Shown here piece after piece: positions 9,115-17,418 of a stretch of 64,000 bases of DNA (the stretch's first letter is position 1; each line of letters opens with the position of its first letter). The stretch is from contig NZ_BAWM01000037.1 in the NCBI RefSeq assembly GCF_000759675.1, forward strand, positions 79,740-143,739, written 5' to 3'. Both the position numbers and the translations under genes were made by a program. The stretch is from Neobacillus niacini (GTDB taxonomy: Bacteria; Bacillota; Bacilli; Bacillales; Cytobacillaceae). The notes beneath the pieces are model-generated. The model saw nothing but the letters and a program-made list of their open reading frames with translations. It made no database searches and was not told the origin of the DNA.

Positions 9115-10512
9115 ATGCTTATTGAGCTTTCAGCTCTCCATTGGATATTTGTTGTCTTTATTGCTCTTATTATTGGATTTATGGTCAAACGGAGAGATAC
9201 GACACTTATTTGTATTGTCGGGATATTCCTGATTGCCATAACTGCAACGGGATCATTAAGCAATTCAGTTAGCAGTATTTTCAACAGTTTTATTTATGCG
9301 ATTACGGAGTTGTTATCCACCATTTTAGTCATTTCGATTATTGTGGCAATGAGCAAAACCTTAACTTCTACCGGGATAAACGATGTGATGATTTCACCTT
9401 TTACAAAATTAATCCGTAACCCTGCACTCGCTTATTGGACCATTGGTATATTAATGATGGTCATTTCCTGGTTCTTCTGGCCGTCTCCGGCTGTTGCCCT
9501 CCTTGGTGCGGTACTGCTTCCTGTTGCCTTACGAGCGGGACTTCCAGCTTTAGGTGTTGCAATGGCAATGAACTTGTTTGGGCATGGTATAGCCTTATCA
9601 GGTGACTTTGTCATTCAGGCAGCACCGAAATTAACATCAGATGCTGCTGGAATTCCAATCAGTGATGTCATCAGCGCTAGTATTCCGTTAGTATTTACAA
9701 TGGGGATTGTCACCACTATTGCAGCCTTCTATTTCCTAAAGAGAGATATGAAAAACGGTGTACTGCAGCCAACTCCTTATGTGCCTATGGATTCAGAATT
9801 AGAAACAACCTCTGAGAAAAATCTCCTTACTATTGGGCAGAAACGATTCTTTGCCATTCTTGTTCCTATTTTATTTGCCATCGACGTTGCTGGAATGCTT
9901 ATCCTCGACCTGACTGGCGGTGACGCAACTGCTTTAATTGGCGGCACTTCAATCTTTATCCTTCTCCTAATTACCATGGTCAGCCATAAAACCAAGGGTC
10001 TTGAAAAATCTACAGGCTATTTAATCGAAGGATTCACATTCGGATTTAAGGTTTTTGGCCCCGTCATTCCAATTGCAGCATTCTTCTATTTAGGTGACGC
10101 TGGTTTTGGAAAAATCATTGGTGACTTTTTACCAAATGGGTCTCATGGAATTGTAAATGACCTTGGTATTGCGTTAGCAAATGTTGTTCCGTTGAGTAAA
10201 GTGGTCGGAGCCGTGACACTAACCACGGTAGGAGCTATTACAGGTTTAGATGGCTCAGGATTTTCGGGAATATCACTAGCAGGGTCAGTCGCAGGTTTAT
10301 TTGCGGTCGCTATAGGTAAAGGGGTTGCCACTCTAACTGCTCTTGGTCAAATAGCTGCCATTTGGGTTGGAGGCGGAACACTCGTACCTTGGGCATTAAT
10401 CCCTGCAGCAGCTATTTGTAATGTTGACCCATTTGAGTTAGCAAGGCGGAATCTACTTCCAGTCGTAATCGGTCTTGCAGTTACTACTATCGTAGCTATG
10501 TTCTTAATATAA
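9115..10512 (+). CDS. Multi-pass membrane transporter, YhfA-like
   Basis: A 465-residue, very hydrophobic protein with about 11-12 predicted membrane segments. A central loop at residues 205-235 is polar (ETTSEKN). Motif-like stretches such as WPSPAVALLGAVLLPVALRAG and NLFGHGIALSGDF suggest a re-entrant transporter fold of the ion-transporter/GntP-like kind. I think it corresponds to B. subtilis YhfA, from gene neighbourhood and length, but the substrate is unknown. Start 9115 has a strong AAGGAGGT 6 nt upstream; the ATG at 9091 lies before that site. A terminator follows directly, so it is monocistronic, divergent from hemE. Confidence 0.7.
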   Translation: MLIELSALHWIFVVFIALIIGFMVKRRDTTLICIVGIFLIAITATGSLSNSVSSIFNSFIYAITELLSTILVISIIVAMSKTLTSTGINDVMISPFTKLIRNPALAYWTIGILMMVISWFFWPSPAVALLGAVLLPVALRAGLPALGVAMAMNLFGHGIALSGDFVIQAAPKLTSDAAGIPISDVISASIPLVFTMGIVTTIAAFYFLKRDMKNGVLQPTPYVPMDSELETTSEKNLLTIGQKRFFAILVPILFAIDVAGMLILDLTGGDATALIGGTSIFILLLITMVSHKTKGLEKSTGYLIEGFTFGFKVFGPVIPIAAFFYLGDAGFGKIIGDFLPNGSHGIVNDLGIALANVVPLSKVVGAVTLTTVGAITGLDGSGFSGISLAGSVAGLFAVAIGKGVATLTALGQIAAIWVGGGTLVPWALIPAAAICNVDPFELARRNLLPVVIGLAVTTIVAMFLI

Positions 10513-10514
10513 AT

Positions 10515-10536
10515 AAGAGGCTGCGGCCTCTTTTTT
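10515..10536 (+). terminator. Intrinsic terminator of the YhfA-like gene
   Basis: Stem AAGAGGC / GCCTCTT with loop TGCG is followed by T6. It lies between convergent genes, 3 bp after the plus-strand stop. Confidence 0.85.
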
Positions 10537-10540
10537 ATGG

Positions 10541-11176
10541 TTATTTTTTCAATTTCTTTTTAAAGAAATTGTAAATAAATATCGATACCATCACCCAAAT
10601 ATAACCAAATACATAACCGCCAATAACATCTGTAGGGTAATGGACTTGGAGAATGATTCGACTTGCACCAATTAATAGTAATAACAGTGCTGTTAATAGG
10701 ATAACCATTTTTCTTGCTGTATCTGACTTCATTTCTTCAATTACAAGATAGGCAATAAAAAAATAGCAAGTTAATCCTACCATGGCATGTCCACTTGGAA
10801 AACTTAAGCTATCGACATGTGCCAGATGTTCAAGTTCAGGTCTTTGGCGTGCAATAAGGTCCTTTAGAAGTTTATTAACTTCATTTCCTAGAGCGACAGA
10901 TAAAGTAATAGCGGCAGCCCCTAAGAAATTTCTTTTTATCAGCAATAACCAGCCCAACACAAGCAATGCGACTATACCGATTCCTTTTTTATCTCCTAGT
11001 TCCGTTAATAGAAGAAAAAATGGGTTGAATGCATCTGGTACATAAGCAAATAAATCAGCAAGCTTATCATCTATCCAAAAAGTTTGTTTAGCAGCTACTT
11101 TGATAGAAGTATAGAGTGCTATTACAACACCAAAACCTAAATATAAGTATGTATAACTATTTCTTTTATTTACCAT
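10541..11176 (-). CDS. PAP2-family membrane phosphatase
   Basis: A 211-residue integral membrane protein with about five to six helices and the three phosphatase motifs of the PAP2/BacA-unrelated lipid phosphatase family: KDLIARQRP (residues about 112-120), SFPSGHAM (about 132-139) with the proton-donor His, and SRIILQVHYPTDVIGG (about 175-190) with the nucleophile His. Such enzymes remove phosphate from phosphatidic acid, undecaprenyl diphosphate or phosphatidylglycerophosphate; the substrate cannot be told from sequence. GAAAGGA lies 9 nt before the ATG. It converges with the YhfA-like gene and is divergent from the amidohydrolase. Confidence 0.85.
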   Translation of the reverse strand: MVNKRNSYTYLYLGFGVVIALYTSIKVAAKQTFWIDDKLADLFAYVPDAFNPFFLLLTELGDKKGIGIVALLVLGWLLLIKRNFLGAAAITLSVALGNEVNKLLKDLIARQRPELEHLAHVDSLSFPSGHAMVGLTCYFFIAYLVIEEMKSDTARKMVILLTALLLLLIGASRIILQVHYPTDVIGGYVFGYIWVMVSIFIYNFFKKKLKK

Positions 11177-11308
11177 TTTTTATAATCCTTTCTCTTAACA
11201 AACTCTATAAAATTATAAAGAAAATTAACTTTTAAATCTACATAATAGTGTAATAGTGTTAAAATAGTTTGAAAACAAGATAAAAATTTAGGTGTTTGGA
11301 GGATTCAT

Positions 11309-12487
11309 ATGTTGAAGCAAATGTTTTTAAAATTAGAAGATTACTATGAAGAAATGGTATCCATTCGTCGGTATATGCACCAGCACCCGGAATTGTCCTT
11401 TCAAGAATATAACACCGCACAGTATATACAGGAATTTTATGAAAAACTTGGAATTGAAGTAAAAGGAAATATTGGAGGAAATGGTATTGTAGCAAAAGTT
11501 TATGGTAAAAGACCCGGAAAAACTGTGGCATTAAGAGCAGATTTTGATGCTTTACCTATTCATGATGAAAAGGATGTACCTTATAAATCATTAGTTCCGG
11601 GGGTCATGCATGCCTGTGGCCATGATGGACATACAGCAACTCTTCTTGTACTCGCAAAGGTACTGGATGAATTGAAGGATGACCTTGAAGGAAACTATGT
11701 CTTTATTCATCAGCATGCTGAGGAATTTGCACCAGGCGGAGCAATCACAATGATTGAGGATGGTTGTTTAGAAGGTGTTGATGTCATATTTGGAACTCAT
11801 TTATGGGCAAGTGAACCAACCGGAACCATCCAATATCGAACCGGCCCGATTATGGCCGCAGCTGATCGTTTTGAAATTGATATCCAGGGCAAAGGCGGAC
11901 ATGGTGCACAGCCTCATAAGACAAAGGATGCCATTGTCACAGCTTCACAGCTAGTTTTAAATTTACAACAAATTGTCAGTCGGAAGGTAAATCCAGTTGA
12001 ATCAGCGGTGGTTACAGTAGGCACGTTTATGTCTGAAAATGCATTTAACGTAATAGCGGATAAAGCAAAGCTTATTGGGACCGTCCGAACCTTTAATGAT
12101 AATGTTCGTCAATACATTGAAGAGGAAATGGATAGAATTATTAAAGGAACATGTTACTTGTCTGACAGCACATATAACTTTGTGTATGAGAGAGGTTATC
12201 CAGCAGTAGTCAACCATGGAAAAGAAACAGAATTTCTTATTGCTTCGGCGAAGGAAGTTCCTGAGGTAATTACGATTGAGGAATCTGAGCCGCAAATGGG
12301 GGGAGAAGATTTTTCCTATTACTTAAAGGAAATACCAGGAACCTTCTTTTTCACAGGCGCAAAACCCCCTGGTGCCAATCCAGGCTATCCACACCACCAT
12401 CCAAAGTTTGATATTGATGAGAATGCCATGTTAATAGCAGCAAAAACGCTTGGGACTGCAGCAATAAAAATACACGGATCTAAATAA
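11309..12487 (+). CDS. yhaA: M20 amidohydrolase YhaA
   Basis: Metal-dependent amidohydrolase of peptidase family M20D (N-acyl-amino-acid amidohydrolase/aminoacylase type), 392 residues, cytosolic. Visible motifs: RRYMHQHPELSFQEYNT (N-terminal), MHACGHDGHTATLL (about residues 93-106, metal-binding Cys/His/Asp), HQHAEEFAPGGA (catalytic Glu pair), the dimerisation domain around GKGGHGAQPHKTKDA, and the C-terminal YPHHHPKFDID. The ATG at 11309 has TGGAGG 6 nt upstream. A strong terminator follows. B. subtilis YhaA is in the same neighbourhood; acyl substrate not known. Confidence 0.85.
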   Translation: MLKQMFLKLEDYYEEMVSIRRYMHQHPELSFQEYNTAQYIQEFYEKLGIEVKGNIGGNGIVAKVYGKRPGKTVALRADFDALPIHDEKDVPYKSLVPGVMHACGHDGHTATLLVLAKVLDELKDDLEGNYVFIHQHAEEFAPGGAITMIEDGCLEGVDVIFGTHLWASEPTGTIQYRTGPIMAAADRFEIDIQGKGGHGAQPHKTKDAIVTASQLVLNLQQIVSRKVNPVESAVVTVGTFMSENAFNVIADKAKLIGTVRTFNDNVRQYIEEEMDRIIKGTCYLSDSTYNFVYERGYPAVVNHGKETEFLIASAKEVPEVITIEESEPQMGGEDFSYYLKEIPGTFFFTGAKPPGANPGYPHHHPKFDIDENAMLIAAKTLGTAAIKIHGSK

Positions 12488-12493
12488 GCAAAA

Positions 12494-12528
12494 CCCCTGA
12501 ACTCAATTAAAGTTCAGGGGCTTTTTTT
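12494..12528 (+). terminator. Intrinsic terminator of yhaA
   Basis: A 10-bp perfect stem CCCCTGAACT / AGTTCAGGGG with a 7-nt loop is followed by CTTTTTTT. It overlaps the end of the convergent ecsC and may serve mainly yhaA. Confidence 0.9.
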
Positions 12529-13229
12529 AGGATTCTTAACCTATATACGTTCATCGCAGTTTCTCCTAAATGCTTAAGAAGATTGTTATTGGCATATGCA
12601 CCTACGAATGCACCGATTCCTGGCACTAACTGGAACATTTTAACAAGATCTATATAATCTCTATATTCCTGTTGAAATTTACGCCAATCCATTTCAACAA
12701 GTTCTTGATTTCTCTCATCCCAGTTTTCAATTTCAGATAATGTTTCTCGACGGATATCATCACTTGAAAATGCAAGCTGAAAGATATGAAGAATAAATAG
12801 CCGCTCTTCAAATTCTTTCGTGTTAAATCCATAAATAGCTGCAGCTTCAAAAAGAAATTTCATTTTAATGGAAAGTAGTAAAGGAAAATCAGCCAGCCCA
12901 AGCAGGATTCCCCCAGCCCCTGTACCCGCACCTTCAACCAGTGCAGTTTTCTGAAAGACAGCTGTCTTTTTTCTCATTAATTCATCACGTTCTTCTAGTG
13001 TTAGTCCTGCAGCTTGATCTTTGTTGGTGGTGAGTTGTGATCCAAATAACGTGGTTTTGACCATTCCCTTTATGCTTTCTGTCATCACTTCGTGAACCTT
13101 TTCAGGAATCATTTCATTTAATCTGCCTTGAGCTTTTTTTGAAATTCGATTCATCATCCCTGAACGTCTTGTTAGTTTTCTTTTCCATTCGACCACTTCA
13201 CCATATACCTTTAACTCATATTCATTCAT
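12507..13229 (-). CDS. ecsC: EcsC family protein
   Basis: A 240-residue EcsC-domain protein, third gene of ecsABC. EcsC proteins have small-residue/hydrophobic segments, here GAGTGAGGILLGLADFPLLLS (in part) and LVPGIGAFVGAYANNN, which resemble membrane-inserting stretches. The biochemical role is unknown; in B. subtilis ecsC is not needed for the Ecs phenotypes. The ATG at 13229 is preceded by GGGGGTGGGAG. It lies 48 bp after ecsB on the same strand, consistent with one operon ecsA-ecsB-ecsC. Confidence 0.88.
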   Translation of the reverse strand: MNEYELKVYGEVVEWKRKLTRRSGMMNRISKKAQGRLNEMIPEKVHEVMTESIKGMVKTTLFGSQLTTNKDQAAGLTLEERDELMRKKTAVFQKTALVEGAGTGAGGILLGLADFPLLLSIKMKFLFEAAAIYGFNTKEFEERLFILHIFQLAFSSDDIRRETLSEIENWDERNQELVEMDWRKFQQEYRDYIDLVKMFQLVPGIGAFVGAYANNNLLKHLGETAMNVYRLRILKKAPEL

Positions 13230-13277
13230 GCTCCCACCCCCTTTAGCAAAAGGATATTAGTTTTTCTCCGAATCCAT

Positions 13278-14489
13278 TCATGCTTTTAGTCTATTCTTAC
13301 TATAAACATTTACAAATAAAAAACTAAATAGTAGTCCAGAGAGAAGGACTAATAACGCATACAACCATTCCCCTTTAATCAAAATAATTACGGAAAATAT
13401 CGAGGATTGAATGATAAGAATCCTCATTAGAAGGGAATGAAAAGCAGCTGTTTTATGGTTTTGAGACACTGGATATAAGTCAACCCAAAGCTTGTTTTGG
13501 TGATGATTCCATAATGGCAGCAGTTGGAACCCAGTTAAATAAATAAATAAGAGAGAAAGAACGATTTGCCCCACCCCAAAGGAGATAAAATACACGGCAA
13601 ATGCACCAATTACCGTTAATCGAATAAAAAGACCTAAATAATCTGATGCCCTAAGGAATGTCCTTGCGAATAAATAATGATAAGTATTATCTTGTGAAAA
13701 GGAAATTCGATTAATAAACAAGTCCAGCCATTTTCTTCTTTTCACAGTATCTTTTACTTTCGGTACATCTGTGAATAAATTGGCTAGTCGATAAAAAGAC
13801 GACATCCGCTTCTCTTCTTGAGCAATAAGCAGATCCCATTTCAACCCCATTTTTCTTGTCCTGATATAAAAGGAGCGATAATAAGACGCCATAATTAAAG
13901 CAAATATCAGTAAAAAAAGGATATTTGCATTGTTAAAAAGCAAGAAGGTAAATAACACATTAATGAAATACCGGACGAACATGTCCCAAGTATAAACAGA
14001 TGGCTGCACAAAATAATGAATCTTCCAGTTTACCGCAATATTCCATGCTTTAATAGCCAACAGGATGATTAGGAAAATAAAAAATGATTGAAAGCCGTTT
14101 GCACTGACATGCGCATACATTGGCATCAATACCGCTAAAACCATCAATAAAATATATCCTTGAAAGATGAGACTAATCAATCCAGAACGGAAAAAATAAG
14201 GCTTTAATCTCGTTTCAAGCGGAATCAAAAATACCTGGTCAGCTTCAAGTAAAAAAGTATAAACAGGACTGTGGGTTAAAAACACACCTAATATGACAGC
14301 AATAATAATCTCTGCAGGAAAATCCGGTGACAATGAACTTATCCAATTTTGATAATAAAAGGCAGCCGTACCTATTAAAAATAGCAAGACGACGACTAGG
14401 TGACCATTTAATATATAACGAAGATAAACCCCAAATTCTTTTAAACGATGGACAGATCTGTCTTTCCATAGCTTTTTCTCATCAAACAT
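13278..14489 (-). CDS. ecsB: ABC transporter membrane subunit EcsB
   Basis: Membrane subunit of the Ecs ABC transporter, 403 residues with about nine to ten hydrophobic segments and a polar cytoplasmic region at about residues 195-250 (KRMSSFYRLANLF). In B. subtilis the EcsAB pair affects protein secretion, competence and intramembrane proteolysis through RasP. The reading frame overlaps the end of ecsA by 8 nt (ATGTTTGA), with GAAGG about 9 nt upstream inside ecsA, so translational coupling is likely. The transported substrate is not established. Confidence 0.9.
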   Translation of the reverse strand: MFDEKKLWKDRSVHRLKEFGVYLRYILNGHLVVVLLFLIGTAAFYYQNWISSLSPDFPAEIIIAVILGVFLTHSPVYTFLLEADQVFLIPLETRLKPYFFRSGLISLIFQGYILLMVLAVLMPMYAHVSANGFQSFFIFLIILLAIKAWNIAVNWKIHYFVQPSVYTWDMFVRYFINVLFTFLLFNNANILFLLIFALIMASYYRSFYIRTRKMGLKWDLLIAQEEKRMSSFYRLANLFTDVPKVKDTVKRRKWLDLFINRISFSQDNTYHYLFARTFLRASDYLGLFIRLTVIGAFAVYFISFGVGQIVLSLLFIYLTGFQLLPLWNHHQNKLWVDLYPVSQNHKTAAFHSLLMRILIIQSSIFSVIILIKGEWLYALLVLLSGLLFSFLFVNVYSKNRLKA

Positions 14490-15222
14490 ATTTTTCTTCC
14501 TTCGTTAATTGGATATATAGATCATCTAAAGAAGCTGCAGGCATTGAGAACTGCTCTCTCAGTTCATCAAGAGTACCTTTTGCACGAACTTTTCCTTCAT
14601 GAAGAATGACAAATCTGTCACAGTATTTTTCGGCAGTGGCTAGAATATGGGTTGACATTAATATACCCGCACCGTTTTCTTTCATTTTTTTCATTAAGTC
14701 CAGCAAAGATTGAATTCCAAGTGGGTCTAGACCAACGAATGGTTCATCAACGATGTAAAGAGAAGGCTGAACTAAAAAAGCGCACATGATCATTACCTTT
14801 TGTTTCATTCCTTTAGAAAAATGAGCTGGAAACCATTTCAGTCTTTTTTCCATTCGAAATTCAGCAAGTAATTTCTCAACCCTTGTCTTATATGTAGACT
14901 CATCTAATCCGTACGCCATAGCAGTTAATCTTAAATGCTCTTCAAGGGTGAGCTCTTCGTATAAAACTGGTGTTTCCGGAACAAAGGTAAACATTTTCCG
15001 ATAAACTTCCTTATCTTCATTAATTGAATGTCCATTTATTTTCACTGCACCACTATGCGGCTCCATTAAACCAATAATATGTTTAATGGTTGTACTTTTT
15101 CCGGCACCATTTAGACCGATTAATCCAACCAATTCTTTTTCATTTACTTCAAAAGTTACATCTTTTAGAACTGGATTCCTTGTATACCCTCCGGTTAGGC
15201 TTTCAATCGATAATAAAGACAT
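14482..15222 (-). CDS. ecsA: ABC transporter ATP-binding subunit EcsA
   Basis: A 246-residue ATPase subunit of the Ecs transporter. Walker A GLNGAGKST (about 36-44), Q-loop region FVPETPVLYEEL, signature SKGMKQKVMI, Walker B LYIVDEPFVGLD, and the H-loop STHILATAEKY are all present. Start codon ATG with GGAAGG about 9 nt upstream. It heads ecsA-ecsB-ecsC and is divergent from hit, as in B. subtilis. The divergent intergenic region is unusually long (590 bp) and repeat-rich. Confidence 0.95.
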   Translation of the reverse strand: MSLLSIESLTGGYTRNPVLKDVTFEVNEKELVGLIGLNGAGKSTTIKHIIGLMEPHSGAVKINGHSINEDKEVYRKMFTFVPETPVLYEELTLEEHLRLTAMAYGLDESTYKTRVEKLLAEFRMEKRLKWFPAHFSKGMKQKVMIMCAFLVQPSLYIVDEPFVGLDPLGIQSLLDLMKKMKENGAGILMSTHILATAEKYCDRFVILHEGKVRAKGTLDELREQFSMPAASLDDLYIQLTKEEKYV

Positions 15223-15344
15223 GTATTCCGTCCTTCCATAACATAATTACCTTTCATTTTACCAAATCAAAATTGATAAAAATAGGATTTCAAATTCTTT
15301 ACGTTTTTTTTTGTATATTTCATTTCAAACGGGACATCATAATA

Positions 15345-15663
15345 TTTGAAGGGGAAACACCTACTCGATGAAGTGATTCATCAACAATTTGAAATGAGGT
15401 GTCTGTCAAAGACATTTAACTTTTCAAACAAGTAGCTTCTAAAACGTTTCAAATAAGGGGATGGTTGTTTTGCACAAGTTGCCTGGTAACCATTTAGAGT
15501 TCAACTAACACCAGCTATTTATCAAAAAAATAAATGAGGTGTTTACGGCAGATTATCATCCGTTTTTATAAGTTGGTAAAACATATAAAAACAACATAGG
15601 GGATGGTCAGCTTGAACAAAGATTACTGTTTATAAAAAAACACTAAATTATCAAATGAGGTGT
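15345..15663 (+). repeat. Degenerate direct repeats between ecsA and hit
   Basis: A short motif close to (T/C)AAATGAGGTGTTT recurs at about 15391, 15531 and 15652, alternating with a related motif close to TAAGGGGATGG at about 15450 and 15595; a weaker member lies at 15345. Taken together, two larger units of 141 and 122 nt plus a partial third are visible. An inverted repeat GTTTTTATA / TATAAAAAC (15562-15593) lies inside the second unit. No gene longer than about 22 codons is present. A terminator at 15716 follows, which suggests plus-strand transcription of the block. Function unknown. Confidence 0.6.
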
Positions 15664-15715
15664 TTATCAAACGTAATTCCTGAATGAACGTATAATATGA
15701 AGCAATTCCCCTTCG

Positions 15716-15756
15716 AGAGGGCAGGATTCCATGCGGATCCTGTCTCTTTCTTTTTT
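15716..15756 (+). terminator. Intrinsic terminator upstream of hit
   Basis: Stem AGAG-GCAGGAT / ATCCTG-CTCT (15716-15747) is followed by TTTCTTTTTT on the plus strand. There is no annotated gene before it on this strand, so it implies a short untranslated or small-peptide transcript from the repeat region, or a leader attenuator of hit. Confidence 0.7.
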
Positions 15757-15813
15757 ATTGCGGCTATATATGGTAAAATACGGATAAAAGTTAGTAAAGG
15801 GGTTGTTTATTAA

Positions 15814-16233
15814 ATGAGTGATTGCATCTTTTGTAAAATTGTTAATGGTGATATCCCAGCAGCAAAAGTATTTGAAAATGAACATGTATTAGCCTTTCTA
15901 GATATTAGTCAGGTAACAAAAGGACATACACTAGTTATTCCTAAAGTCCATAAAGAGAATTTGTTTGAACTGACTCCTGAGATCGCTAAAAACCTTTTTG
16001 AATCTGTACCGGCAATTGCAAATGCCTTAAAAAAGGAATATAAGCCCCTTGGTTTAAATTTAGTTAATAATAACGGTGAACATGCGGGACAAACGGTCTA
16101 TCACTTCCATATGCATTTAATTCCACGCTATGGTCAAGGGGATGGATTTGGCGCCGTATGGAAAACAAATACGAGCGATTATTCTCAACAAACACTAAGA
16201 GAGATGGCAGAAAATATCAGTAAGCACTTATAA
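15814..16233 (+). CDS. hit: HIT-family nucleotide hydrolase Hit
   Basis: Histidine-triad protein of the HinT branch, 139 residues, cytosolic. These enzymes hydrolyse adenosine 5'-phosphoramidates and aminoacyl-AMP. The catalytic triad YHFHMHLIPR is at about residues 98-107, and the N-terminal CIFCKIVNGDIPA carries the Zn-type CxxC. The start ATG has AAAGGGG about 11 nt upstream. It is divergent from ecsA, as in B. subtilis. Confidence 0.95.
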   Translation: MSDCIFCKIVNGDIPAAKVFENEHVLAFLDISQVTKGHTLVIPKVHKENLFELTPEIAKNLFESVPAIANALKKEYKPLGLNLVNNNGEHAGQTVYHFHMHLIPRYGQGDGFGAVWKTNTSDYSQQTLREMAENISKHL

Positions 16234-16264
16234 AGAAGGATTAAATTATCTGAAAATTATTTCT

Positions 16265-16293
16265 TTATTATTCTATTATTCCTGTGCTATAAT
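16265..16293 (+). promoter_or_regulatory. Probable sigma-A promoter of trpP
   Basis: A -35-like TTATTA (16265-16270), a 17-bp spacer and a perfect -10 TATAAT (16288-16293) lie 80 bp before the trpP start. The predicted leader of about 70 nt contains the TRAP-type triplets. Confidence 0.6.
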
Positions 16294-16343
16294 GATAACA
16301 AGTTTTTCGCTGTAGGCATTTAGCGCACTACAGGAGGAACAAA

Positions 16344-16371
16344 TAGCTGAGTTCAGCAGAGGAGAGATGAG
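16344..16371 (+). promoter_or_regulatory. TRAP binding site overlapping the trpP ribosome-binding site
   Basis: In the leader RNA six triplets are spaced exactly 2 nt apart: UAG-GAG-CAG-GAG-GAG-GAG at 16344, 16349, 16354, 16359, 16364 and 16369, ending 2 nt before the AUG. More NAG triplets occur upstream (16313, 16321, 16331, 16334). The tryptophan-activated TRAP protein binds (G/U)AG repeats 2-3 nt apart. In B. subtilis such a site covers the trpP Shine-Dalgarno sequence and blocks translation. Here the GAGGAGAG ribosome-binding site is part of the array. Confidence 0.85.
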
Positions 16372-16373
16372 AA

Positions 16374-16898
16374 ATGAATACAAAGAATCTAGTAGTCCTA
16401 TCGCTTTTGGCGGGAATTGGGGTAGTGTTGCACACGGTAATGCCGGCCTTTCTTACAATTAAACCAGATATGATGCTGGCAATGATGTTTTTGGGAATTA
16501 TTCTTATTCCAGATATTAAAAGTGTTATGCTATTGTCTATTGTAACCGGAGGATTATCAGCGCTCACAACCGGTTTTCCAGGTGGTCAGCTTCCGAACAT
16601 CATTGATAAGCCGATAACAGCCTTGATCTTTTTTGGTTTATTTTTGGCATTAAGGCAATACCGAAGCTCAATTATTAGTGTTGCTATCTTAACTGCAGTT
16701 GGGACATTAGTTTCAGGCTCTGTCTTTTTGGGAGCAGCATATTTCATTGTAGGATTACCAAGTTCTTTCACAGCACTTTTTGCTGCTGGTGTTTTACCTG
16801 CAATTGCACTGAACACAATAATTATGGTTATTTTGTATCCAGTTGCTCTTTCAGTTGTAAAAAGAACTAAATCATCATCTATTGCCATTTCAAAATAA
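16374..16898 (+). CDS. trpP: Tryptophan transporter TrpP
   Basis: Small integral membrane protein of 174 residues with about five to six helices, of the TrpP (YhaG) family that imports tryptophan. It shows the family stretch FLTIKPDMMLAMMFLGI and the conserved TTGFPGGQLPNIIDKP (about residues 63-78). The start ATG lies 2 nt after the TRAP triplets, which also form the ribosome-binding site. Gene order hit-trpP-scoC follows B. subtilis. A bidirectional terminator follows. It is expected to be shut off at the translational level when tryptophan is abundant. Confidence 0.93.
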   Translation: MNTKNLVVLSLLAGIGVVLHTVMPAFLTIKPDMMLAMMFLGIILIPDIKSVMLLSIVTGGLSALTTGFPGGQLPNIIDKPITALIFFGLFLALRQYRSSIISVAILTAVGTLVSGSVFLGAAYFIVGLPSSFTALFAAGVLPAIALNTIIMVILYPVALSVVKRTKSSSIAISK

Positions 16899-16904
16899 CA
16901 CAAA

Positions 16905-16936
16905 AGAAAAGAACCTCAGAAAGGTTCTTTTCTTTC
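16905..16936. terminator. Bidirectional terminator trpP / small membrane gene
   Basis: Stem AAAAGAACCT / AGGTTCTTTT (16907-16931), flanked by A-rich and T-rich runs on both sides, between trpP and the convergent gene at 16959. Confidence 0.85.
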
Positions 16937-16958
16937 TATAAGCATCTAATATGAATGA

Positions 16959-17147
16959 TCAAAACCTTGATAAAATAATGGTCACAACCAAAATTATACC
17001 TCCACCGCCAGCTAAAGCTGATGCACGTTTTTTTAAAACTTGTTTAGGTGGATAAAACCCTGGTCTTTTTAAAGCTAACGTATTCCAAATAGCACCGGCA
17101 AAAAGCAATATACTTAGTAAAAAAAGAACCGAAATTACGCTTTTCAT
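16959..17147 (-). CDS. Small two-helix membrane protein, function unknown
   Basis: A 62-residue protein with two hydrophobic helices (residues about 3-24 and 45-60) separated by a basic linker PPKQVLKKRASALAGGG. The ATG has an AGGGGG site 6 nt upstream, and a shared terminator lies after it, so it looks like a genuine monocistronic gene. I do not recognise the family. The Lys/Arg-rich linker suggests it lies on the cytoplasmic side. Confidence 0.65.
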   Translation of the reverse strand: MKSVISVLFLLSILLFAGAIWNTLALKRPGFYPPKQVLKKRASALAGGGGIILVVTIILSRF

Positions 17148-17418
17148 ATACTACCCCCTATTGAAGACCCAAGAGTTGATACTATCATTAATATGTTTTT
17201 CTGTCCTTCCCTATGTTGAATATTCAAAAGGTTGGAATTATTAGGAGAAAAAACGTAAAATAAAGAAGAAATATCTTTTCAGATTAGTACTAAAAATAAA
17301 AAAATATAAATATCAAGTAGAAAAAAACGTAATTTCTAAAAATTTTGTGAATTTACATCTTTATTAATTTTTATTTTATTGGCATAATGTTAATAGAGAA
17401 ATAAAAAAGTAGGTGAAA
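17148..17418. other. Intergenic region before scoC
   Basis: About 270 bp of very AT-rich sequence between divergent genes. A -10-like CATAAT at about 17385 may belong to scoC. Nothing else stands out. Confidence 0.4.

Noticed and set aside
15392..15700. Three mini reading frames starting MRCL in the ecsA-hit gap
   Set aside because: They share the repeat motif but lack ribosome-binding sites at a proper distance and differ fully after the fifth residue. Kept only as part of the repeat finding.
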